10,233 nt of DNA from Thermoflexales bacterium. GTDB taxonomy: Bacteria > Chloroflexota > Anaerolineae > Fen-1058. The stretch is from positions 1 through 10,233 of the forward strand of contig JAUQXD010001319.1 of NCBI GenBank assembly GCA_030834835.1, written 5' to 3'. Positions 5,517-10,233 of the stretch are shown piece by piece; positions within the stretch are counted from its first letter, which is position 1; the number at the start of each line of letters is the position of its first letter. The position numbers and the translations under genes were made by a program. The notes under the pieces were generated by a model. That model saw only the letters and a list, made by a program, of their open reading frames with translations. It was not told the origin of the DNA and did not search any database.

Positions 5517-6143
5517 ATGGCGACGACTAAGTCAGCGGGCCAATTGAAGTTGGAAGCAGGGCGGCTGTGTCTGGACTTTGCCAACACGCTGGACTGGCGC
5601 GGCAGTGAACACCCGATCGAGATGTTGCCGACCTACGCGGACCTGGTCGCGTGGGCGCATAAGATCGGCCTGCTGGATGAAGATGCGGCCCGTCTGCTAG
5701 CCGATCGAGCCGGGCAGCATCCGCGAACGGCCATGGCCGCGCTAGAGAAGGCTCGCACGCTGCGCGAAGCCAGCCATGCGATCTTCGTGGCGGCGTCGCA
5801 TGACGGCACGCCTGAGACGGCCGATATGGATACAGTCATTGCCACGCTGGCCGAGATACTCAATCGTTCGCGGCTGGTGAAGAGCGACGCCGGTTTCCTG
5901 TGGGACTGGGGCGGCGGCGCAGACGATCTCGATCAGATAGTGTGGTGGGTCGTCCAGTCGGCGATCGAGGTGATGACGTCCGACGAATTACTGCGCGTGG
6001 GCGAGTGTGCGGACGATCGGGGGTGCGGGTGGTTGTTCTTCGACACCAGCAAGAATCGCACCCGCCGCTGGTGCAGTATGCGCGGCTGCGGTAATCGGGC
6101 CAAGGCGCGGCGGCATTATGCAAAAGTGATGAGTGATGAGTGA
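5517..6143 (+). CDS. CGNR zinc-finger / ABATE-domain transcriptional regulator
   Basis: A 208-residue protein of the ABATE family (putative stress-induced transcription regulators). The N-terminal ABATE domain starts with the hallmark GRLCLDFANTLDWRG (15-29) and runs to about 150. The C-terminal CGNR zinc finger (about 160-203) carries Cys164, Cys170, Cys186 and Cys191 with the signature CSMRGCGNRAKARRHY, expected to bind zinc and DNA. GAGGG lies 9 bases before the ATG at 5517. It is divergent from the small gene/DinB-like operon and very likely regulates the shared promoter. The last residues (VMSDE) and the stop codon are encoded by a gtgatga heptad array, so the native C-terminus may have ended near YAK. 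Confidence 0.9.
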   Translation: MATTKSAGQLKLEAGRLCLDFANTLDWRGSEHPIEMLPTYADLVAWAHKIGLLDEDAARLLADRAGQHPRTAMAALEKARTLREASHAIFVAASHDGTPETADMDTVIATLAEILNRSRLVKSDAGFLWDWGGGADDLDQIVWWVVQSAIEVMTSDELLRVGECADDRGCGWLFFDTSKNRTRRWCSMRGCGNRAKARRHYAKVMSDE

Positions 6144-6146
6144 ATG
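6126..6146. repeat. gtgatga heptad array overlapping the regulator stop codon
   Basis: Three tandem heptads gtgatga, gtgatga, gtgaatg cover the last codons and the TGA of the CGNR regulator gene. The words belong to the same group as the arrays at 3456-3480, 7058-7085 and 8584-8597. Confidence 0.75.
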
Positions 6147-6167
6147 ATCCACCTTACGCAATCTCGG

Positions 6168-6248
6168 CGTCATTGCGAGGAGGCCGTAGGCCGACGAAGC
6201 AATCTACACGGTCCCCAATGAGATTGCTTCGCTACGCTCGCAATGACG
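6168..6248. repeat. Dispersed palindromic repeat of the GTCATTGCGAG...AAGCAATCT type
   Basis: CGTCATTGCGAG (6168-6179) pairs with CTCGCAATGACG (6237-6248), and CGAAGCAATCT (6195-6205) pairs with AGATTGCTTCG (6221-6231), forming an imperfect hairpin of about 80 bases. Words of this kind are scattered in many copies in the intergenic DNA of several bacterial phyla. It lies just after the CGNR gene. Confidence 0.8.
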
Positions 6249-6272
6249 GTTCCGCAAGATGATAATGACAAG

Positions 6273-6301
6273 ACCCTCCGACGACACTGTCGCCGGAGGG
6301 T
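6273..6301. terminator. Rho-independent terminator between convergent genes
   Basis: ACCCTCCG (6273-6280) pairs with CGGAGGGT (6294-6301), with an inner CGAC/GTCG stem. On the plus strand the stem runs into TTTTGTTT, ending CGNR transcription. On the minus strand only TCTTGTC follows, so it may serve the secreted-protein gene (ending at 6343) more weakly. Confidence 0.8.
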
Positions 6302-6342
6302 TTTGTTTGGTCAGTGCTGCCCGGTAAGTGTGATCGTTGAGA

Positions 6343-6966
6343 TTAGAACGCCGTGCCGCTGGGAGCGGTGGTCGTGCCGCTGTTCGGCGTGGTGCTGTTG
6401 CTGTCCGGCGCGATGCCGTTTGCGCCGCCGAAGCCGCCACGTCCGCCGTGACCACTGCGCCCCATGCCGCCATCCAGCCCGATACCGAAGCCCTTGCCCG
6501 GCGCGCCGTCAACGCCCGGCCCCCAGTAACCCGCATTCAGCCCTTCGAGCAGCCAGTCGGCTTTAGCCTGGGTGAGGGTGCCCGCCGTCACGGCCGCTTC
6601 GATCGAGGTCTTGACTTCGGCCTTTTCCGCGGCTTCAACGGCCGCCTGCACATCCGCGATGTCGACGCCCTGCTCGGTAGCGAGATCCGACAACGTCTTG
6701 CCGCCCCACAGTTCCGCCTGCAACTCGTCGGCGGTGATGCCCAGCTCCTTCGCAGCTGCGTCCAACGCCGCCTGGCTGCGCAAGCCAAACCCGCCGCGAT
6801 GCCCGACGGGCGCGGCCTGTGCATCCTGCGTGGTCGGTGCGGTGGGCGCGCCCGTTCCGGGCGTGGGCGTGGTGCTGCTCTGCGCCATCGCCGCTGAACT
6901 GATCCCCAAAGCGGCCACAATCGCCACTAAAGTCGCAATACCCATATACTTCTTGAACTTAAACAT
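6343..6966 (-). CDS. Secreted Gly-rich helical protein of unknown function
   Basis: A 207-residue exported protein. Residues 1-28 are a Sec signal peptide (basic MFKFKK, hydrophobic core, likely cut after AMA before Gln29). A Thr/Pro-rich linker (30-55) follows, then a helical domain at about 66-143. That domain contains the pattern AAAKELGITADELQAELWGGKTLSDLATEQGVDIADVQAAV, a repeat-like motif common in exported proteins of Gram-positives and Chloroflexi. Then comes a Gly-rich segment (149-184) and a Ser/Thr/Pro tail. No Cys or enzyme motif is present. GGAGG is 6 bases upstream of the ATG at 6966. The gene appears monocistronic with a TATACT -10. The role could be cell-surface or structural; I cannot assign one. 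Confidence 0.85.
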   Translation of the reverse strand: MFKFKKYMGIATLVAIVAALGISSAAMAQSSTTPTPGTGAPTAPTTQDAQAAPVGHRGGFGLRSQAALDAAAKELGITADELQAELWGGKTLSDLATEQGVDIADVQAAVEAAEKAEVKTSIEAAVTAGTLTQAKADWLLEGLNAGYWGPGVDGAPGKGFGIGLDGGMGRSGHGGRGGFGGANGIAPDSNSTTPNSGTTTAPSGTAF

Positions 6967-6985
6967 TCTAAGCCTCCATCTGTGT

Positions 6986-6991
6986 AGTATA
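6986..6991 (-). promoter_or_regulatory. -10 element for the secreted-protein gene
   Basis: TATACT on the minus strand lies about 20 bases upstream of the ATG at 6966, with GGAGG in between. No good -35 is visible. A small dyad (ATAGC, 7 bases, GCTAT at 6989-7005) overlaps the upstream edge of the -10. Confidence 0.5.
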
Positions 6992-7057
6992 GCTTGTTCG
7001 GCTATCTGGTTACAGGATAATTTTTTCGTGTGCAGGTTCTATCGAGAGGAGATAAAT

Positions 7058-7085
7058 AGTGGATAAGTGAAGAGTGACGAGTGAA
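7058..7085. repeat. Heptad array agtggat / aagtgaa / gagtgac / gagtgaa
   Basis: Four tandem 7-bp units occupy the gap between the secreted-protein promoter and the terminator at 7089-7124. The array contains TGA and TAA on the plus strand. The remaining bases to 7251 show no gene. Confidence 0.75.
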
Positions 7086-7088
7086 AAA

Positions 7089-7124
7089 CAAAACCGCCGG
7101 GGCAGTGTGCGCTCGGCGGTTTTG
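7089..7124 (-). terminator. Rho-independent terminator of the zinc-ribbon gene
   Basis: CAAAACCGCCG (7089-7099) pairs perfectly with CGGCGGTTTTG (7114-7124), an 11-bp stem with a 14-base loop. On the minus strand it continues as TTTTGTTTTTC, a strong U-tract, so it ends transcription of the gene at 7252-7758, about 130 bases after its stop. Confidence 0.88.
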
Positions 7125-7251
7125 GTGTAGCGAGGTTCAGTGGGTGGCAATCGAGTTTTTGCGAATAGAGGGTGTGGCCGACCTAACCGGAAAGCGACTC
7201 GACTACAAGTTTGCCAGTAATAGTGCCTGAAGCACCACACCAATCAAAATA

Positions 7252-7758
7252 TTAACCCAAAGTGGCCAATTTCATCTTGATCTCAGCAATATTCTTTTGC
7301 ACGGCTTCTAGCATCTTCCATGCACCTGACACATTCTCCTCAGCACGTTTACGATCATTGCCTGCCCACAGTGCAGAAATAACGGCTGCAATTACGACAA
7401 ACACCCCGATCACAATGGGGATCAAGAAAATACCAATTACAGCTACAATCCAAGAAATGGTAACAGTTCGTCCAAGTCGTTGAGCAATTAATGTTTGTTC
7501 CTGAGCGTATCGCTCGTAACTCGCTAATGTCTTTTCAAATTCAGCTAAGTTTTGAGCGTACTGTATTCGCTTTTCAGTCACGACATCAGACGGCTCGCCG
7601 GCCAAATCTCGTCCACAAAAACGGCATATTCTTGCGTCGAGCAGAATGTCTTCTGCGCAATAGGGACATCTTTTTGTTGGCCTCCGCATGACCGGGATCG
7701 GTTGGGTATCACCAGATTGCGAGGTAGACCCATCTGTTTTCTTAAGTTCTGGATCCAT
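7252..7758 (-). CDS. Zinc-ribbon membrane protein with coiled coils
   Basis: A 168-residue protein of unknown function. A disordered N-terminus (1-28) leads to a zinc ribbon with CPYC at 31-34 and CRFC at 45-48 (CPYCAEDILLDARICRFCGRDL), a module common in prokaryotic proteins. A helical, probably coiled-coil segment (61-97) follows, then a long hydrophobic stretch at about 100-131 (one or two membrane helices) and a charged helix (134-166). GAGG lies 5 bases before the ATG at 7758, favouring it over an upstream TTG. The base composition is clearly more AT-rich than the genes on either side, suggesting later acquisition. It may tether a zinc-binding adaptor to the membrane; no partner is evident. 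Confidence 0.82.
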   Translation of the reverse strand: MDPELKKTDGSTSQSGDTQPIPVMRRPTKRCPYCAEDILLDARICRFCGRDLAGEPSDVVTEKRIQYAQNLAEFEKTLASYERYAQEQTLIAQRLGRTVTISWIVAVIGIFLIPIVIGVFVVIAAVISALWAGNDRKRAEENVSGAWKMLEAVQKNIAEIKMKLATLG

Positions 7759-7859
7759 GATGACCTCGGTTAGCACGCCTAACAAACAGCAGATTGAAAT
7801 ATGCGACTGTTTCTGTCAATGGAGAGCGAATCACAAGAAAAAGATGCTGGCGATGAGCC

Positions 7860-7900
7860 TGACCCCTGCCTCTCCCCTCATAGGGGAGAAGGGGAAGATC
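7860..7900. repeat. CTCTCCCC...GGGGAGA palindromic repeat
   Basis: TCTCCCC (7871-7877) and GGGGAGA (7883-7889) form a hairpin with a 5-base loop inside a GC-rich word (ccctgcctctcccc...ggggagaagggg). Words of this type are common dispersed intergenic repeats. It lies between the genes ending at 7932 and starting at 7758; no T-run follows. Confidence 0.6.
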
Positions 7901-7931
7901 GCGGGGGATTGCGCGGCGACCTCGTGTTGTT

Positions 7932-8159
7932 TCACTTCTCGTACAAGAACGGACGGATTAGCTTATATCGCCCGCGTGAAACCCTCTCAAACAATTCAGT
8001 GGTTGTGCCGTTATCTTTAGCATGCTTACTGAGAAATGTCCGATATGTTCCTTCGCCGAATTGGGGGCAAGCTTTCCGAAACGCGACAATTCCAAAAGGT
8101 TCTACTAATTCCTTTGATTTCACTGCGGCTACTATCGCTCGGTATATTTTGTGTTCCAT
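7932..8159 (-). CDS. Small basic protein of unknown function, possibly winged-helix
   Basis: A 75-residue protein with an excellent ribosome site (AGGAGG, 8 bases before the ATG at 8159), so it is very likely translated. It reads MEHKIYRAIVAAVKSKELVEPF, then FRKACPQFGEGTYRTFLSKHAKDN, then ELFERVSRGRYKLIRPF. The helix-helix-helix order followed by a basic 'GRYKLIRP' beta-like end resembles a small winged-helix DNA-binding fold, but that is inference from pattern only. It is net basic with one Cys. It lies in the AT-richer stretch together with the zinc-ribbon gene, 173 bases upstream of it on the same strand, so co-transcription is possible but not evident. A TTGACA at 8229-8224 (minus) is a weak promoter candidate. 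Confidence 0.75.
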   Translation of the reverse strand: MEHKIYRAIVAAVKSKELVEPFGIVAFRKACPQFGEGTYRTFLSKHAKDNGTTTELFERVSRGRYKLIRPFLYEK

Positions 8160-8297
8160 TTCTTTCGCCTCCTGTTATTTGGCCTAAGGCAAACTTACAT
8201 GCCATGTCGCTACTCCATCCAGATGTCAAATCGTCTCGAATAATTGTGATGCTCAGCTAGCGAGCTACGCACATCGGCGAGACACGTTGTCATTGTG

Positions 8298-8351
8298 TCA
8301 CAGACGGGGGCGAGAGGCAAATTGGGGAGATACTGAGTTTTGGATGATCAT
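8298..8351 (-). CDS. 17-codon ORF with strong ribosome site (leader peptide or gene remnant)
   Basis: ATG at 8351 is preceded by GGAGG with a 5-base spacer (8352-8361), and the frame reads MIIQNSVSPQFASRPRL before a TGA. It starts right after the hairpin-rich segment at 8375-8519. It may be a leader peptide, or the stub left after loss of most of an RNA-associated ORF: IscB proteins often open with a short polar lead into V-F-V-L-D, and only 'M..QNSV' is left here. Weak case. Confidence 0.3.
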   Translation of the reverse strand: MIIQNSVSPQFASRPRL

Positions 8352-8519
8352 CCTCACCTCCGTTTCTCCTGCGTCCGGCGCAGCCGGTCAGCCGTCACAC
8401 CGCACTGCGCCCACGCAGTGGGTGCAAGTGTGCCCGAACGCCTCTATCGGGCATCCAGACTGACCATCGGCGAGTCATGCCAATAGGGCCTTTGGTTTCC
8501 CGCCTAAAGCGCGCGGGAA
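8352..8519 (-). ncRNA. Candidate structured RNA (hairpin chain ending in a ribosome site)
   Basis: Within 170 bases there are several helices: CCGGC/GCCGG (8375-8379 with 8383-8387); CACTGCG/CGCAGTG (8403-8409 with 8414-8420) enclosed by CACAC/GTGTG (8396-8400 with 8428-8432); TGCCCGA/TCGGGCA (8431-8437 with 8447-8453); GGCAT+GACT with AGTC+ATGCC (8450-8461 with 8473-8481); and TTCCCGC/GCGGGAA (8497-8503 with 8513-8519). Some overlap, as in pseudoknots or switching structures. On the minus strand the region ends in GGAGG and an ATG. That layout is known for HEARO/omega RNAs of IscB elements, but no IscB gene follows. Strand and limits are uncertain. Confidence 0.35.
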
Positions 8520-8550
8520 TGACGACCTATCGAGAGTTCACCATCAACGC

Positions 8551-8583
8551 AAATCGCCAGCCCCTACTTCGGACTGGCGATTT
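8551..8583. terminator. Terminator-like hairpin
   Basis: AAATCGCCAG (8551-8560) pairs perfectly with CTGGCGATTT (8574-8583), a 10-bp stem with a 13-base loop. It lies about 70 bases downstream of the minus-strand gene ending at 8656. The T-tract is only three bases in either direction, so termination would be modest. Confidence 0.55.
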
Positions 8584-8658
8584 CACTCGTCACTCATCAT
8601 CGCGCAGCATCCCTGTGGGACTCGTCATCACGCAGCATCCCTGTGGGACTCGTCATCA
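8584..8658. repeat. Two perfect 28-bp tandem units with heptad lead-in
   Basis: Bases 8603-8630 and 8631-8658 are identical 28-bp units (cgcagcatccctgtgggact... ending cgtcatca). They are preceded by heptads cactcgt, cactcat (8584-8597). A diverged copy of the same unit, in the opposite orientation and also joined to heptads, is at 3430-3480. The last unit contains the stop codon of the gene at 8656. Confidence 0.85.
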
Positions 8659-8952
8659 CCTGAGATGCTCCATATAATAGAGCATCGCAAAGGCCACGAC
8701 GAGCGCGACAGCCGGCAATACCAGGCGCTTCACCACCTTGAGTGGCCGGCGCCAATCGGCTGTGACCAGGAATATCAAGCCTGTCGGCAGAAGCAACACC
8801 ATCGCGAGTTGGAAGAGATGGGCAGCTGTGCCCTCGTCACCGTCAGGCGCCGGGCTGAACCTTCCCAGCCCTGTAAAGATCGTCGCGCCGCCGATCGTCG
8901 CAGAGACTCTTCGCTCCCTCGCAGCGCGAGGTCGCTCAGAATGACACGGCAA
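8656..8952 (-). CDS. Small membrane protein, probably missing its true N-terminus
   Basis: The frame encodes up to 98 residues from a TTG at 8952. Only residues from about 18 look native: a segment GDEGTAAHLFQ, a membrane helix (LFQLAMVLLLPTGLIFLVTADW, 46-67), a basic loop (RRPLKVVKR) and a second helix (LVLPAVALVVAFAMLYYM, 77-94). The first 17 residues (MPCHSERPRAARERRVS) are the translation of a common repeat word at 8903-8946. No ribosome site or better start precedes them, and the next ATG (8802) would cut the conserved part. The gene may therefore have lost its 5' end, including an expected first helix, to repeat insertion. The stop codon lies in the tandem repeat. No function assigned. 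Confidence 0.5.
   Translation of the reverse strand: MPCHSERPRAARERRVSATIGGATIFTGLGRFSPAPDGDEGTAAHLFQLAMVLLLPTGLIFLVTADWRRPLKVVKRLVLPAVALVVAFAMLYYMEHLR
8903..8946. repeat. Dispersed repeat of the GTCATTCTGAGCGA...GAAGAGTCTC type
   Basis: On the minus strand this word starts TGTCATTCTGAGCGACC and ends GAGCGAAGAGTCTC, with an internal CCTCGC/GCGAGG hairpin (8917-8922 with 8926-8931). Similar words are scattered through many bacterial genomes. It abuts and seems to supply the 5' end of the gene at 8656-8952. Confidence 0.65.
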
Positions 8953-8984
8953 CAGGTCACCCGGTCACCACGTCACCGTGTCAC
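8953..8984. repeat. Four tandem 8-bp units (ggtcac type)
   Basis: Units caggtcac, ccggtcac, cacgtcac, cgtgtcac follow one another exactly. On the minus strand they read GTGAC-led octamers and encode the last residues (DTVTW region) and the TGA stop of the GlcD-type gene. Confidence 0.85.
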
Positions 8985-10233
8985 GAACACCCAGCTTCTT
9001 CCCCGGATTCATAATGTTGTTCGGATCAATCATCTTTTTGATCGACTGCATCATCGCCAGTGCGACTGGATCAACGCTCTTGGGCATGTACTCGGTCTTC
9101 AGCAAACCGATGCCGTGCTCGCCGCTGATGGCCCCGCCCAGTTCAATCGCCGCGTCGAAGATGGCATGTGACGCCGCTTCAACGCGCGTCATCATCTCGG
9201 CGTCGCGTCGATCGCACACGATGTTGGGATGCAAGTTGCCGTCGCCGATGTGGCCGAAGACCGCGATCGTCAAATCGTACTGTTTGCCGATTTGCTTGGT
9301 CAGTTCCACCATCTGCGGAATTTTGCTGCGCGGCACGACGATGTCTTCGCCAAAACGCGAATTACCCAATCGAATGATCGCCGGCGACACCGAGCGGCGC
9401 GCTTCCCACAACGCCTCGGATTCTTCCGGCGTGCGCGCCTGCTGCACACTCGTCGCGCCCGATCTGCGCAGCACCGCCGCAATCACGGCGATGTCACGCT
9501 CCACGTCTTCGGGGTCGCCATCGACGCCGACAAGCAGCAACGCATCCGCATCCAGTGGCAGCGTGCGCGCTTGCTTGCGGCTTTGCTGCAAATCATCGAT
9601 CGCGCGGATCACGTCCGCGTCCATGATTTCGGTGACCAGCGGCGTGATACCGCTCGCCAGAATTTTGCCCACGGCTTCACACGCGGCGGACAGTTTCGAA
9701 AACGCGGCCAATGCCACCAATTGCGCTTTAGGTTTGGGGATCAATCGGAGCGTGATCTCCGTCACGACGGCGAGCGTGCCTTCTGATCCGACGATCAACT
9801 GCTTCAGGTTATAGCCTGCCACATTCTTGATCGTGCGGCCACCCACGCGCATGATCTTGCCGCCGGGCAAGACCACTTCTAGACCTAACACATAGTCCGC
9901 CGTCACGCCATATTTCAAACAGCGCGGCCCGCCTGCGTTGGTGCTGACGTTGCCGCCGATGGTGCACATATACAACGACGCCGGATCGGGCGGATACATC
10001 AGCCCGGTCGCTTCGACCGCTTTTTGCAGCGTCGCCGTGACCACGCCGGGCTGCGTGATCACGATCGAGTCTTCGGGCGAAATCGTGAGGACGCGATTCA
10101 TGCGCGCGAGGTTGAGACACCATGAACCTACGAGCGGCACTGCGCCGCCCGCCAGACCCGTCGCCGCGCCGCGCGGCACGATCGGGATGCGATGCTGATC
10201 GGCCAGGCGCAGAATCGCGCTGACGTGTTCGGT
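8965..10233 (-). CDS. glcD: FAD-linked oxidase, glycolate/D-lactate dehydrogenase subunit GlcD type (N-terminus outside window)
   Basis: The frame is open to the right edge, giving 422 visible residues; the family has about 460-500, so roughly 40-70 N-terminal residues are missing. The PCMH-type FAD-binding domain is seen in HRIPIVPRGAATGLAGGAVP, PPDPASLYMCTIGGNVSTNAGGPRCLKYG, LEVVLPGG and GYNLKQLIVGSEGTLAVVTE. The FAD-oxidase C-terminal domain follows with FGHIGDGNLHPN (about 326-337), GAISGEHGIGLLKTEY and the closing IDPNNIMNPGKKL. Such enzymes oxidise glycolate, D-lactate or other 2-hydroxy acids to 2-oxo acids, often with GlcE/GlcF partners passing electrons to the membrane. Partners may lie upstream, beyond the window. 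The tail after GKKL (GVRDTVTW) is mostly encoded by an octamer repeat. Confidence 0.93.
   Translation of the reverse strand, partial: TEHVSAILRLADQHRIPIVPRGAATGLAGGAVPLVGSWCLNLARMNRVLTISPEDSIVITQPGVVTATLQKAVEATGLMYPPDPASLYMCTIGGNVSTNAGGPRCLKYGVTADYVLGLEVVLPGGKIMRVGGRTIKNVAGYNLKQLIVGSEGTLAVVTEITLRLIPKPKAQLVALAAFSKLSAACEAVGKILASGITPLVTEIMDADVIRAIDDLQQSRKQARTLPLDADALLLVGVDGDPEDVERDIAVIAAVLRRSGATSVQQARTPEESEALWEARRSVSPAIIRLGNSRFGEDIVVPRSKIPQMVELTKQIGKQYDLTIAVFGHIGDGNLHPNIVCDRRDAEMMTRVEAASHAIFDAAIELGGAISGEHGIGLLKTEYMPKSVDPVALAMMQSIKKMIDPNNIMNPGKKLGVRDTVTW

Noticed and set aside
6337..7066. Plus-strand frames opposite the secreted-protein gene
   Set aside because: They are antisense to a gene with a signal peptide, ribosome site and promoter; the translations are low-complexity.
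7010..7243. Minus-strand frame of 77 codons in the gap downstream of the zinc-ribbon gene
   Set aside because: It runs through a strong terminator hairpin and a heptad array, has no good ribosome site, and shows no protein-like pattern.
7801..8187. Plus-strand frame of 128 codons opposite the basic small gene
   Set aside because: It contains the translation of a dispersed repeat (CLSPHRGEGE) and is antisense to a gene with AGGAGG before its ATG.
8160..8655. Possible tRNA or known housekeeping RNA in the long gene-free stretch
   Set aside because: I looked for cloverleaf pairing with a TTCGA-type loop and for RNase P, SRP and tmRNA signature words and found none. Only the hairpin chain described above is present.
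8603..8658. Tandem 28-bp repeats of CRISPR-like length
   Set aside because: The two units are directly adjacent with no spacer, and no cas gene is near. It is a tandem duplication of an intergenic word.
8978..9814. Long plus-strand open frame opposite the GlcD-type gene
   Set aside because: It lies entirely antisense to a gene with clear FAD-oxidase motifs. Its Ser/Thr/Ala-rich translation has no recognisable domain and reflects high-GC codon bias.

Overview
The window looks like chromosome of an uncultured or little-studied bacterium of moderately high GC, most likely a Chloroflexota (Anaerolineae-like) member. That placement is an inference. It rests on the mix of genes and on gaps between genes filled with short-period degenerate repeat arrays; no 16S or other marker is present.

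Layout. At 1-745 (minus strand) lies an ECF sigma factor followed by the first 29 codons of its probable anti-sigma factor. Divergent from it at 868-1629 is a receiver-like/DUF309 fusion, then a FabL-type enoyl-ACP reductase (1738-2511). Convergent to fabL is a two-gene minus-strand unit: an OsmC peroxiredoxin (3367-2924) and a small unknown protein (2897-2601), with an operator-like promoter. Next on the minus strand are a YedA-type DMT exporter (4465-3491), a DinB/ClbS-like four-helix protein (5102-4581) and a small Trp-rich protein (5371-5129). The last two form an operon facing a CGNR zinc-finger (ABATE) regulator (5517-6143) across a shared promoter with two 30-bp direct repeats. Then come a secreted Gly-rich helical protein (6966-6343) and an AT-richer stretch (about 7250-8340) with a zinc-ribbon membrane protein and a small basic protein. 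An intergenic region of nearly 500 bases follows, with a chain of hairpins that may encode a structured RNA. The window ends with a small, probably 5'-damaged membrane protein and a GlcD-type FAD-linked oxidase that runs off the right edge.

Themes. Several genes fit redox or chemical-stress defence (OsmC, CGNR/ABATE regulator, DinB-like protein, EamA exporter, ECF sigma). Most intergenic gaps carry an array of 7-bp (once 8-bp) degenerate units built from different words, often as inverted pairs, and several genes take their stop codon from such an array. No rRNA, tRNA, CRISPR array, transposase or phage gene was seen.
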